Of a stretch of 64,000 nt of DNA, positions 37,301-45,953 are shown in pieces. Source of the DNA: a virus. How positions within the stretch are numbered: position 1 is the first letter of the stretch; each line of letters begins with the position of its first letter. The position numbers and the translations under genes are program-made. The stretch lies in the IMG/VR virus record IMGVR_UViG_3300006112_000008, positions 62,001 to 126,000 of that record; one strand, 5' to 3'. The notes beneath the pieces were generated by a model. It did not search any database. It had not been told where the DNA came from and saw only the letters and a list, made by a program, of their open reading frames with translations.

Positions 37301-38206
37301 TTACTTAGCGGCCTCAGACTTAAGACGCTCGAGAACGATGTTAGCAACCGTCTCAGCGAGCTTGGTCTGGAATTCGATAGACTCAGCGGCTTGCTTCTCT
37401 TGGGCTTCCTTGCTGAGAACAGTCTCGGCAAACTGAGAAAGCTCAGCGACCTTGGCCTTGAGGGCCTCGTTCTCCTTGGTGGCCTCTTCGAGAGCAGCCT
37501 GCTTTAAGATTTCTTCAAAATAAGCGGCACCAGCAGCCTCAGCCTGCTTCTCGCTATCTGCGGCAGTCTCGGTCTCGAGTTCCTGCGCAGCCTGAGCGAT
37601 AAGAAGATCAAAATCTCTGCGACCAGCTTCTTTCATGAGCTCACCATCAGCCTTTACGGTGGTGGAGGCTGTTTTAAGAAGAGCGGCGCAGAACTGGCGA
37701 CCGAGTTCATAAGAAGCTACCTTGCTAGCAAGGGTCTCGACCTCTTCAGAGGCCTTCTTGACTTCAGCAGCGGGCTCGGCCTTATCGGAGCTTTCCTCCT
37801 GCTTGGCAGTGGTCTGCTCGAGCTTGTCTGCTCCCACTTCGTTCTTGTTCTCTGTCTCGTGCTTCTCCTCAACGGACTCAGGATGCGTGTCCTTGCCCGG
37901 CTCACCAACAACGGTGTCCTGAGCATCAGCATGCTTACGGATGAGATTTAAAATTTCAGTGCCGAGAGTTTCAGCGGTCTTGGCGGTGGGCTTGGACTCG
38001 TCTTGGCTAGGAGCCTGATGATAGCTCTGAGGAAGATTTTCGGGACCCACGTTGTTTTTGTTAACGGTCTCGTGCTCTTCTTTAACGGAATGAGGATTCT
38101 GGGAGGCGGGTTCGCCAGTAACAGACTTCTGTGCTTCCTCGGCTTGCTTCTTAACCAGCGAGTGGAGCTGGGTTAATACTTCGGCGTGTTTTGTTAATTT
38201 GCCCAT
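37301..38206 (-). CDS. Scaffold/prohead core-like protein, 301 aa
   Basis: Highly charged and Ala/Glu/Lys-rich with almost no aromatics and long coiled-coil potential (residues ~150-295), typical of scaffolding or core proteins. An internal duplication is visible: NPHSVKEEHETVNKNNVG...LPQ and HPESVEEKHETENKNEVG...LEQ, each preceded by a (T/V)VGEP-like turn. G/C-ending codons suggest strong expression. It lies between the prohead protease region and the capsid gene, the expected place for a scaffold that is degraded by the protease. Confidence 0.65.
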   Translation of the reverse strand: MGKLTKHAEVLTQLHSLVKKQAEEAQKSVTGEPASQNPHSVKEEHETVNKNNVGPENLPQSYHQAPSQDESKPTAKTAETLGTEILNLIRKHADAQDTVVGEPGKDTHPESVEEKHETENKNEVGADKLEQTTAKQEESSDKAEPAAEVKKASEEVETLASKVASYELGRQFCAALLKTASTTVKADGELMKEAGRRDFDLLIAQAAQELETETAADSEKQAEAAGAAYFEEILKQAALEEATKENEALKAKVAELSQFAETVLSKEAQEKQAAESIEFQTKLAETVANIVLERLKSEAAK

Positions 38207-38269
38207 AATGTTATGTTCTCCTATTGTTTTTTTATTTTAGTTTAGTTTTAGTTGTTTGTAAATAGCTAA

Positions 38270-39274
38270 TTATTCCTTACTTTCTCTACCTGCAACGATT
38301 CCCGCCCCGCCAACACTAGCAGCACCTAAGCCGATAGCTTTCTTGGGGTGTTTCTTCACAAGGTCTTTAGTATCGCTGTATACATCTTTGAGAGCAGTGG
38401 CTCCGCGTCTCAGGGTATTTGTAACAGCCGAACCCGCGGTCTCAGCTAAACCGCTCTCTTTTTCCATAGCTTCTTTTACAACCTGAAGTGCCTCGGCGTC
38501 GGATAAACCGTATTCGCGAGCACGTTCTAAAACTCCTTCATAATAAGCGGCGGTCTTTTCTTCTTGCTTTTCTTTTTCCTTCTTGGATTTGCATTCATCG
38601 CAAGTTCCGCCACATTCACACTCTTTTTCGGCCTTCTTTTCTTCCGAATCCATAGACTTATTTTCACCCGCGGGAGAAGCCTTGTGCTCGCGGAGCTTTT
38701 TGAGGTCCTCTGCATCAATCTTACCATTATGATTTACGTCAAGCTTCTTCTGACCGCCGACGAGCTCACTTTGCTTCAGTTGATTGAATGTGGTGGTGAA
38801 AGCTGAGTCATAGAGCTCTACAGCTTCCTTCAGCCCAATACCACGACCAACGGCTTGTGTTAAAAATCCCTCAACGTAGCTGGCGGACTTGATAAAATTA
38901 ATAGCGCTCTGCTTGCCGAGCGTGGCTTCATCAGCTCCTGGATGCGGGGCTAATTGCTCAGCAACTTCTGGGTGCTGAGAAAGCTGCTGTTCGATCCCTG
39001 CAGCAACATTAGGAATTTGTTCGGCCTCTTCAGAATGACCAGTGCCCTGCTGTTCTTGCGCGACTTCAGCAAGGAGATGTTCTAACTCTTCAGGAGAGAG
39101 TTGGGAAAGCATCTCTTCAAGTTCTTCCTCGTGAGGAATTCCACCTTCATGATGGGGAGCAGCTTCATGCGCCTCTTCTCCGCCATGCTGAGCAAGCAAT
39201 TCTTGAATTTTAGCGTCGTCCATTCCTGCGTCTTTAGCGGCCTTAACAAAGCCAATTAAAAAATTTTCGTTCAT
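38270..39274 (-). CDS. Acidic head protein with EF-hand loop, Cys cluster and three GLSxxEA-type motifs, 334 aa
   Basis: Three copies of a helical motif are visible at residues ~3-31 (ENFLIGFVKAAKDAGMDDAK), ~131-159 (ASYVEGFLTQAVGRGIGLKE) and ~242-270 (AAYYEGVLERAREYGLSDAE). Residues 179-190 (DVNHNGKIDAED) fit a calcium-binding EF-hand/dockerin loop. Residues 219-228 hold four Cys (C-x-C-x3-C-x2-C), a possible zinc or iron site. The N-terminal half is very acidic with His. A C-terminal hydrophobic Gly/Ala segment (KKAIGLGAASVGGAGIVAG) may insert in a membrane. It is located between protease and scaffold genes. Possibly an internal head protein; function unknown. Confidence 0.6.
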   Translation of the reverse strand: MNENFLIGFVKAAKDAGMDDAKIQELLAQHGGEEAHEAAPHHEGGIPHEEELEEMLSQLSPEELEHLLAEVAQEQQGTGHSEEAEQIPNVAAGIEQQLSQHPEVAEQLAPHPGADEATLGKQSAINFIKSASYVEGFLTQAVGRGIGLKEAVELYDSAFTTTFNQLKQSELVGGQKKLDVNHNGKIDAEDLKKLREHKASPAGENKSMDSEEKKAEKECECGGTCDECKSKKEKEKQEEKTAAYYEGVLERAREYGLSDAEALQVVKEAMEKESGLAETAGSAVTNTLRRGATALKDVYSDTKDLVKKHPKKAIGLGAASVGGAGIVAGRESKE

Positions 39275-39293
39275 ATGTTTTTCTGTAAGGATT

Positions 39294-39301
39294 GTTTTAT
39301 A
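39294..39301 (-). promoter_or_regulatory. Late-promoter-like box before the EF-hand protein gene
   Basis: The minus strand reads GTATATAAAACAATCC about 20 nt before the ATG, matching the sheath leader TTATAAATAACAATCC in the box and in the AACAATCC extension. Confidence 0.35.
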
Positions 39302-39336
39302 TACTATCTGATATTTATTTATGTTCCAAGTTTTTT

Positions 39337-40767
39337 TTAACGATTTTGAATGAGTGCATTTAAAATCGTTTGATCGTCTAATTTACCGCACTCATCCATA
39401 TAACGCAATGCCGCTAATTTATAGCTCAAGTATTGATGAGCTAATTCGTCAGCAGCTGCATTTTTTTCAACCTCTTCAGAATGAGGCGAGGGCTTTAAAT
39501 CACCAGGAATTCTCTTGATGATTGTGATGCGCATCACTCTTCCGTGTGCAGGCTGATCGAATAAAGAATGCCCGTTGAAAAGACCGCTGACAAGATCTTT
39601 TATTTCTCTTGGAATAATCCCCATTTCCTGGGGGTCAAATTTTTCATTATTAACTATCTTGTTTTCAACATCGTCATCTTTCTCCATAGCAGAAAAACCA
39701 GAAGGAAGACGCTTTTTCATCTTATCTATGATTTTGCTGTCTTTAAGATGATCTCCAAAAAGATACTTTACAAAGTCAGTGGGCGAAAAAATTATCCCGT
39801 GCTCTGCGAGTACCTTTAGTAGTTTACCTGGTTCTTGCTTACGAAGCTCATCTATCGTTTCGTCAGAAATTCCATCAGCATGATTTATTTTTGACGCCTC
39901 ATGAGCAATGTATTTTTCAGAAGAATCCTTTGGGCCCTTTGTGGCAATTCCTTCTATATGTTTCTCCATCTCGGCTAACTTACCAACAAGATGACGTTTA
40001 TCACTTGCCTTTTTAGATATAAGGAAATCTTGAGCGTCAGAAGGTATTGAAAAATCTGTATATATCTTTAAATAATCTGCGGTAAGCTTAGGAGCATACT
40101 CAGAGGCTAATTTAAGAGACATACCTATTCTGTCCGCGGGTCTCCCTACAATGGATAATTCAAACCAATGGGGATTAACGTTGTCCATTCCGCACATTTC
40201 ACCACGTTTGTTAAGCTCGCCTATTTGTCTAGGGATATGCTCACAACGCCCACGATCATCTTTGGCTTCATGTCCGCACCAAGTGCAAATATCACTAGCT
40301 ACTTTAGCCGCCATAGACACATTGATTTGCTGCCCCTCTGAAAGTTTTTGAATTTCTTCAGCGCACTTATCGTTGTCCAGCCCCACAATAAGCTCAATCC
40401 TTTTCATGTCAGGATTATATGCTGCGGCTTTTATATTTCCGTATTTAGGATCGTGGGGCTTATTTTTATGGTGGCGATTTATAGCCCTTCCGTCATATTT
40501 ACCATCCTTATCCTTACTGCCGGATTTAATAAATGTTCTATAATGCTTTAAGCACTCAGCCTCTTTAAAAAGATCTCCATTTCTGTTTTGCCCTATGCCT
40601 TCATAAGCTCCCAGAGCAATAACATGCACATCTGTCTGATTGGCCGTTTTTTCAACTTTAAGTTCATCCTGAACAGCTGCTAATTTTTTTAAATCAGCAG
40701 ATTCATTAACAATATTTACAGGAGGAACATCAAAGTTCCAATCAGAAGTAGAATTAAATTTAATCAT
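39337..40767 (-). CDS. Prohead maturation serine protease, 476 aa
   Basis: The core at residues ~47-215 follows the herpesvirus-assemblin/T4 gp21-like protease pattern: strand VHVIALGAYEGIGQNRNGDL, a His-rich turn NRHHKNKPHDPKYGNI (candidate catalytic His 99/100), then VSMAAKV with candidate nucleophile Ser151, and WFELSIVGRPADRIGMSLKL closing the fold. Between them lies a Cys4/His site (C161-x2-C164 ... C175-x-H177) often seen in large-phage versions (CsiCG.....yC.H). The C-terminal ~260 residues are helical and unique. It probably cleaves scaffold, capsid and internal proteins. The start overlaps the upstream stop. Confidence 0.75.
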   Translation of the reverse strand: MIKFNSTSDWNFDVPPVNIVNESADLKKLAAVQDELKVEKTANQTDVHVIALGAYEGIGQNRNGDLFKEAECLKHYRTFIKSGSKDKDGKYDGRAINRHHKNKPHDPKYGNIKAAAYNPDMKRIELIVGLDNDKCAEEIQKLSEGQQINVSMAAKVASDICTWCGHEAKDDRGRCEHIPRQIGELNKRGEMCGMDNVNPHWFELSIVGRPADRIGMSLKLASEYAPKLTADYLKIYTDFSIPSDAQDFLISKKASDKRHLVGKLAEMEKHIEGIATKGPKDSSEKYIAHEASKINHADGISDETIDELRKQEPGKLLKVLAEHGIIFSPTDFVKYLFGDHLKDSKIIDKMKKRLPSGFSAMEKDDDVENKIVNNEKFDPQEMGIIPREIKDLVSGLFNGHSLFDQPAHGRVMRITIIKRIPGDLKPSPHSEEVEKNAAADELAHQYLSYKLAALRYMDECGKLDDQTILNALIQNR

Positions 40768-41963
40768 TATTTTATGCGGTTAGCCTCTTCGAATTGTCCC
40801 TTAGAGCGAAGCAGGTTCCTTTTCCACTCTTTGATTTTCTCTTTACCGTAAACTTGGTTCTGTAGACCTTTAAGTGCGGCATGTAAACCAAGACCGCCAG
40901 CAGCTATTCCACCTCCAACAACAGCACCGGGACCAAGTCTACGGATTAATTTAGCTGCTCTGGAGCGTCCGAATTGATTCCTAACTAAGTCCTCTCCAAG
41001 TAAACCTGCCTCACCTTGCTGTTTATTCAAGGCATCCTCAAATATGGCGTTTATAAGTGCCGGGCTTTTGTGTTCTTCGGGAAGATTGCCAATCACGGAA
41101 TTAACAAAATCTCTAATAGGTTGGTGTTTTGAGGGCAATAACTCATTTAAAAAATTGTAAACATGCTTATTCTTGTTTGCTAGTTCTGATGTGAGTACCC
41201 TCTCTCTAAGCTTATCACCAACTCCAGAAAAGATAGGGGCTTTGAGATTTTTTCCTCCATCCCTGAGCCCTTTATGAATTTCGGCGTACTCTCCCAAAAT
41301 ATTGTGCTCTTTTGTACCTACTAAGTTTTTTAAAAAGTTCTTTTTTTCTTCAGGAGAGGTTAATGCATTGTATTGCGCCTCATAACCTGACTTTCCTCCA
41401 GAAACCATGTCCATAAACTTAAGTCTTTTTGTTATAGGATCATGTTCTCCGGCTCCTGCAGAGATCACATCTTCTGGATTTAACGAACCAAACATCTGCA
41501 AAACGTGAGGGTCCGTAACTCTACCCGGATGCTTTCCTTCCATCGGGCTAAGTTTGTTAAGCATGCTCTGCGCGGGGTCAGAGCGACGGCTGTCATACGC
41601 GCTGATTAATTTTTTAAGCTGGCGGGCCTGGTTAATCCCATTTGCTGCCGGTACGCCTAAAGCGGTGGCAGTACCTAATGCTCCAGAACTAGCTAATAAA
41701 TCAGAAATAGTTGCCTGCGCTGGATGTTTGTCATAAAAAGTCTCTGCCTTATTGCTTTTAAGTCCTGTGAGGTACTCAAGGCCTACCATGCCTCTACGCA
41801 CATCATCTTTTAACTTGTTGATTCTTTCGGCATCAAACTTATTCTTAGCTTCTGGAATATTCTGTAAATTTAAAAGAGGGGATACCGCCCTATATAGCTC
41901 CGAATTTCCGTCAGTAGCGGGATTATTTAATTCTTGTTGAAAATTTGTGAGTTCGTTGGGCAT
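40767..41963 (-). CDS. Internal head/ejection-type protein with glycine-zipper segment, 398 aa
   Basis: Not recognised. Mostly helical and polar, with a C-terminal hydrophobic Gly-rich segment (LGPGAVVGGGIAAGGLGLHA) flanked by basic residues, then a basic tail (EWKRNLLRSKGQFEEANRIK). Another Ala-rich segment lies near residues 90-110 (LLASSGALGTATALGVPAAN). The gene is coupled to its neighbours (4-nt gap before, overlap after). It belongs to a run of proteins with GxxxG membrane-like segments, which may be ejected with the DNA. Inference only. Confidence 0.5.
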   Translation of the reverse strand: MPNELTNFQQELNNPATDGNSELYRAVSPLLNLQNIPEAKNKFDAERINKLKDDVRRGMVGLEYLTGLKSNKAETFYDKHPAQATISDLLASSGALGTATALGVPAANGINQARQLKKLISAYDSRRSDPAQSMLNKLSPMEGKHPGRVTDPHVLQMFGSLNPEDVISAGAGEHDPITKRLKFMDMVSGGKSGYEAQYNALTSPEEKKNFLKNLVGTKEHNILGEYAEIHKGLRDGGKNLKAPIFSGVGDKLRERVLTSELANKNKHVYNFLNELLPSKHQPIRDFVNSVIGNLPEEHKSPALINAIFEDALNKQQGEAGLLGEDLVRNQFGRSRAAKLIRRLGPGAVVGGGIAAGGLGLHAALKGLQNQVYGKEKIKEWKRNLLRSKGQFEEANRIK

Positions 41964-41967
41964 GGTT

Positions 41968-42528
41968 TTAGCTGGCTAAAAGGGTTTTATCTGCTTGTAA
42001 TGCTCTTGAGATTCTTTCTATATTCTCTGGGTCGTTCAATTTTTGAAAGCTGGAAACGTTTTGTTTTTTTGCCTCGTAGGCGGGTAAGCCTGTGAGAAGC
42101 CCCCCTGCGATAGCTCCACCCAATCCTAAAGATACCGGTAATTTTCTACGTAGTGCATTTAAAATTGTGGATTTACCTGGGCGGTTTAAAAAACCGCCCG
42201 TTAAATGTCCTGCTGTGCCACCGAGAAGTGCTCCGGGTATGGAGTGAGAAATTCCCGACAATATCCCCTGGTTGTGGGGCTCTTGCCCAAGGCTCGCGTC
42301 TCTAGCATTTAAAATTGCTTGGTTGTAATTTGATGAAGTGAATCCAGAAGGATCATTGTACCCAGGAGAGTAACCCGCCCTTCTGAGGGCAATTCTTATC
42401 TTGGCTAAATCTTGCTCACTTAAGTTATCTGCATAAGCAGACTTAATAAAATCGACTATATTTTCTTCGGGAAGTCCTGAAGAATTTGCTGCCTTTATAA
42501 ATCCAGAGATAAAGCTATTGGTATTCAT
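41968..42528 (-). CDS. Glycine-zipper protein with FxxGFxKAA N-terminus, 186 aa
   Basis: The N-terminus MNTNSFISGFIKAANSSGLP matches the N-terminus of the 38270-39274 protein (MNENFLIGFVKAAKDAGMDD). Two hydrophobic Gly/Ala stretches (GALLGGTAGHLTGGFL and LGLGGAIAGGLLTGLPAYEA) look like glycine-zipper membrane helices in a hairpin. The C-terminus is polar. Likely a virion protein packaged in the head. Function unknown. Confidence 0.5.
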   Translation of the reverse strand: MNTNSFISGFIKAANSSGLPEENIVDFIKSAYADNLSEQDLAKIRIALRRAGYSPGYNDPSGFTSSNYNQAILNARDASLGQEPHNQGILSGISHSIPGALLGGTAGHLTGGFLNRPGKSTILNALRRKLPVSLGLGGAIAGGLLTGLPAYEAKKQNVSSFQKLNDPENIERISRALQADKTLLAS

Positions 42529-42535
42529 TATATCC

Positions 42536-43015
42536 TTATTGGTTAATGCTGGGCTGCTGTGTTTGTTGCGGAGTTAGAAGACCCTCTACTCCAGCACCTA
42601 TACCTCCACCCAGTACGCTACCACCAAGTTGTCCTAATTGAGAGGCTAGCTCACCGGCGGGGGCAACAGGATAATAATACTGGTGGCCTGCTAGTTCAGC
42701 GGGATTTACTTTTGTGGATAAAGAACGTAATACAGAGTCTATTTTGTTCGTTGCCCAACCTGGAGGTTTTGGAATTGTGCCTAATTCTCCGGGTACTATT
42801 GCCCTAGCGGCTAACCTTTTAGCCAGTGCTCTTTCGGCCCAAGAACCTATGGCTGGAGCTAGATATTTACCTGCCAGTGTTGCACCCCTTAAACCTCCAT
42901 AGAGGGTTCCAAGCAATGGCAATAAAAATGCGCCTTTCTCTAAATCATATTCAGCGCGTTTATTCATATAACCGCGAGCAAAGGCCGCCTTAATTCTAGG
43001 ATCTTCTAAATTCAT
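42536..43015 (-). CDS. Gly/Ala-rich small virion protein, 159 aa
   Basis: The start overlaps the previous stop (ATGA). A short targeting-like N-terminus (MNLEDPRIKAAFARGYMNKR) is followed by hydrophobic segments (GAFLLPLLGTLYGGLRGATL and LGQLGGSVLGGGIGAGVEGL) and a Gln/Pro tail. It is of the same compositional class as its neighbours. Not recognised further. Confidence 0.5.
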   Translation of the reverse strand: MNLEDPRIKAAFARGYMNKRAEYDLEKGAFLLPLLGTLYGGLRGATLAGKYLAPAIGSWAERALAKRLAARAIVPGELGTIPKPPGWATNKIDSVLRSLSTKVNPAELAGHQYYYPVAPAGELASQLGQLGGSVLGGGIGAGVEGLLTPQQTQQPSINQ

Positions 43016-43383
43016 AAATTAAAAAGATATTCTCCGGTAAAATTGTCTGTGTTGCTTCTTAGTGAGCTTAATGCAGCTGTATAATTAGCAACAATCGCAG
43101 TTTGATATGCCACGGCCTTAATCTGGGTGTCAGTATTAAATGGAGCAGAGGTAGAGTCAAATGTTTGAGTGTAAGGTAAACCAGAGATAATGCCGATATA
43201 CTGATTGGGTAGGGTATATTGATCCGGTGAAGTTCCGAAAGTTCCGCCTACGTTTATTGTGGGTTCGCCAAATTTAGAAATTAAGTCTAGATCGCTTTGA
43301 GATATTTTTGACTTGTCCACAGAAAATGTGAGACTCCAAACGTCGTTCTCGATAGCCCTGGTAACTTGAAGAATTAAGCTCAT
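43012..43383 (-). CDS. Small beta-rich structural protein, 123 aa
   Basis: Not recognised. Beta-rich first half (LILQVTRAIENDVWSLTFSV) and a Pro/Thr/Gly loop region (GGTFGTSPDQYTLPNQYIGI), then a helix (AVAYQTAIVANYTAALSSLR). It is located between two helical head proteins and overlaps the next start. Its composition resembles small capsid or neck proteins. Confidence 0.45.
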   Translation of the reverse strand: MSLILQVTRAIENDVWSLTFSVDKSKISQSDLDLISKFGEPTINVGGTFGTSPDQYTLPNQYIGIISGLPYTQTFDSTSAPFNTDTQIKAVAYQTAIVANYTAALSSLRSNTDNFTGEYLFNL

Positions 43384-43395
43384 ATGATTTATATT

Positions 43396-44826
43396 TTAAA
43401 ACTTTGTGCTATCTAGATTACCACGTAAATAGTTCTCAGACACGATTTTTCTTTTCATGAGATCCATGTCCAGTTTTGTTAACTGGTCTGCATCATGGGG
43501 AGCGATCGCCTGAGAAGCCACCGCCTGCCTTAGCATTGCACGTAAAACTTCTTTCTCTTTGGAGACTTGCGGAGAAAGCCTTAAAATCTGTTCATAGGCT
43601 CTTGCCACTTTTTGTGGATTTGCTCTGGACAATATGGGATCAGTTAATAGCAATTCCTGGAAAATAAGCTGCCTCTCCATATTTTCAAGAGTAACATTTC
43701 CAGCATTACCTACAGAAGAGCGTCTTTTATTTACATGCCCAGCCAATTCATGATGAAGGTTGTGCTCTTCTAAGGCCTTCGCACCACCCACTAAATTAGC
43801 TAAAGAAAAAAGATTAAGTCCACCGGTAAAGGCTTCCTTTTTAAGTTCAGCCTGTTTTTTAATTCTATCTAAAACAGGATCTCTCTCCTCATCCTTCTTA
43901 TCTTCTGAAGTCGGCTTATTTTTTTTTTTAACTTTAACTTCAGGAGACTCTTCGCTTTGTTTTGCGAGAGTTCCATTACCCGCCACAAGCTTGCCTATCT
44001 CAGAATAATATTCTTTTTCAAAACTATAATTCTCTTCAGCTGTCTTGAGGTTTTGCTCCACCTCTCCTAAATAAGTGGCAGCCTTCATAAAAGAATCAAA
44101 CATGCCTAATTCACGAGAAGGCTCAAACATTTGATATTTTGCATCATGCACACCTCTTTCCTCTGAAATTCCTGCGGTCTTGTAGATCAAATCTAGGTAA
44201 GGTAACGCATTTTCTCCATGCTTACTAAATACCTGAGATTCAAATTCCTCAAAAGGTAATCTGTACCCGCTATCCTTACGGAAATGATCTGCCAGCTTCG
44301 AAAATTGCTGGTTGAGTGAAATCTCTGCCCCTACTTTTTCTGTTTTTTGATTATCGAGGTCTTGTTCTAAGTCCTTCAAAAGATTTGCAGCTTTCTGAAA
44401 AGCTCCGCGCATGGTCAGGCTGTAGGGCTCGTTAGAGGCCTCGGCATTAACAATTTCAAGATATGCTTGTTTATACCTTGGATTGTTTAAAGCTCTGTTG
44501 AAATTAAACACTTCTTCGTTAGTTTCAGAAGCAGGAAAATGTTCGGAAATATATTCGTTTGCCGTTTTTTCTGATGTAGAAAAAATTTCTTTAATCGTGC
44601 CTGGAATGTCCGCAATAGGAAATTGAGAAGACCTGTCGGAAGCCTTTTTGAAATGATTGTAGTGCAATGCCACATTAAGAGCCTCTCCTACTCTATGAAT
44701 ATAGTTTGGATTTAAATCCAAGTCAGTAGCCACCTTCTTAAGGGCTTGTGTAGGATTTACGCCAGTGTTTACTTGTTGTACCACTTCGGCTAATGCAATT
44801 TTTACGAGAGAGTTGGGTTGTTCCAT
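43396..44826 (-). CDS. Large helical head-module protein, 476 aa
   Basis: Not recognised. Predominantly alpha-helical with Lys/Glu/Ala/Gln bias, a basic low-complexity linker near residues 295-325 (KVKKKNKPTSEDKKDEERDP) and helical C-terminal ~150 residues. It begins MEQPNSLVKIALAEVVQQVN. A TATAAATT box and AAGGAT ribosome site precede the start. Its position upstream of small membrane-like proteins and the protease suggests an internal head or portal-adjacent protein. A portal was considered but no portal motif is visible. Confidence 0.45.
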   Translation of the reverse strand: MEQPNSLVKIALAEVVQQVNTGVNPTQALKKVATDLDLNPNYIHRVGEALNVALHYNHFKKASDRSSQFPIADIPGTIKEIFSTSEKTANEYISEHFPASETNEEVFNFNRALNNPRYKQAYLEIVNAEASNEPYSLTMRGAFQKAANLLKDLEQDLDNQKTEKVGAEISLNQQFSKLADHFRKDSGYRLPFEEFESQVFSKHGENALPYLDLIYKTAGISEERGVHDAKYQMFEPSRELGMFDSFMKAATYLGEVEQNLKTAEENYSFEKEYYSEIGKLVAGNGTLAKQSEESPEVKVKKKNKPTSEDKKDEERDPVLDRIKKQAELKKEAFTGGLNLFSLANLVGGAKALEEHNLHHELAGHVNKRRSSVGNAGNVTLENMERQLIFQELLLTDPILSRANPQKVARAYEQILRLSPQVSKEKEVLRAMLRQAVASQAIAPHDADQLTKLDMDLMKRKIVSENYLRGNLDSTKF

Positions 44827-44838
44827 AGCTTTATCCTT

Positions 44839-44846
44839 AATTTATA
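44839..44846 (-). promoter_or_regulatory. Late-promoter-like TATAAATT box
   Basis: The minus strand reads TTATAAATTAAGGATAAAGC before the ATG at 44826. It matches the T4 late consensus TATAAATA in 7 of 8 positions. Confidence 0.3.
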
Positions 44847-44854
44847 ACAGGTTT

Positions 44855-45940
44855 TTAAAAAGAATTCAATTCCGTAATTGGCTTATATTCTGGAAGTGAA
44901 TTTTCCTTTAACGCCAAAGTACCTATTAACTTTAACGCTTCTTGGTCTGTAGAGTCAATCATTCCTGCATCTTGGCTATTATCATTAACAATTCTAACAG
45001 TACTAGCATCCAGATTTCTAACCTTAGCTCTGTAGTAATTGACTTCTTCTTTCTTTATATAGAATGAAGCTAAGTTATTAATAACTCCATTGAAATTAAT
45101 GGCATCTTTCATATCAGTAACAGCAAAATTAAGGTTTAATACGTTCTCTAGCATAGAATCACCCAAATAATTTTCAACCTTACGTTTTTGTTCCTCGTCA
45201 AGAGTATGATAATTTGCCTGAGCCTTTAAGCCTACCTCTCCTAACTCAGATATAAGTTTATAATATCTTTTATCTAAATCAGAAATAATGTCATTGTCAA
45301 CCAGTTGGGTAAAATAAGCTGATTGCGCTGTTACCTCTCTAGGTGCCGAAGTAAAATCGAAAAATAAGTTCCTTATTGCTTCTATTTGCTTAGGATACAT
45401 TTTAAATCTTTTGGCGATTTCGTGATCTGAAATATTAGCAAAAATATGATACCCTATGGCCCTAAAAATATGTTCATGCTCTGGGGACATTTTTAAGCCC
45501 ACCGCAAACTGAATATAGTGATCAAATTTAATATTTGATATGTGATACAATAGCTTTTTTAAAAAAACATCAGAAATGCTGTCTACGTACTTAATGTTCC
45601 ATATTGGATTTTTGCCCTCGTAAGTCCTGCAAAAAATCTTTTTATCTCCTCCCTTTTTTAATTTAGAGTTAAAAAGTTTATAAAATGTTTCTCTATTTTT
45701 CCAACTTAATTTGTTTATTACATTTTGAAAACGTGTAGGAAAAGAATAATTAACTTCTACATTATCTTTAACTCCGGGATAATTCGCATATCTTCTCAGT
45801 GCGTTAGCTCCATCCGCAGGTTTGCGACAGCACCATATAAGATTCGCCTTTCCTGGATTTAAGTATATTTGATACCTCCAGTTGGGAAAGTTATAAAAAG
45901 AACCTATTCTATTTATTGGAATAATTCCTTTACGCTTCAT
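44855..45940 (-). CDS. HTH DNA-binding protein, 361 aa
   Basis: I start this gene at ATG 45940, not at the GTG 46009, which lies inside the upstream gene. A helix-turn-helix is visible (NISDHEIAKRFKMYPKQIEA then IRNLFFDFT); the 'e(I)AKRF.....I..y..LFFDf' pattern occurs in large-phage DNA-binding proteins and some terminase small subunits. The N-terminal half is Tyr/Lys/Asn-rich and basic, with CRKPADGANALRRYANYPG. The C-terminal part is helical with Glu/Asn. It could be a terminase small subunit or a regulator; neither is proven. A gene-order clue is its place before the head genes. Confidence 0.5.
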   Translation of the reverse strand: MKRKGIIPINRIGSFYNFPNWRYQIYLNPGKANLIWCCRKPADGANALRRYANYPGVKDNVEVNYSFPTRFQNVINKLSWKNRETFYKLFNSKLKKGGDKKIFCRTYEGKNPIWNIKYVDSISDVFLKKLLYHISNIKFDHYIQFAVGLKMSPEHEHIFRAIGYHIFANISDHEIAKRFKMYPKQIEAIRNLFFDFTSAPREVTAQSAYFTQLVDNDIISDLDKRYYKLISELGEVGLKAQANYHTLDEEQKRKVENYLGDSMLENVLNLNFAVTDMKDAINFNGVINNLASFYIKKEEVNYYRAKVRNLDASTVRIVNDNSQDAGMIDSTDQEALKLIGTLALKENSLPEYKPITELNSF

Positions 45941-45953
45941 GTTGTGTGGGATC

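Noticed and set aside
43396-44826. Portal protein
   Set aside because: Length is near that of portals but composition is almost entirely charged helix with a low-complexity Lys linker and no portal stem/clip pattern.
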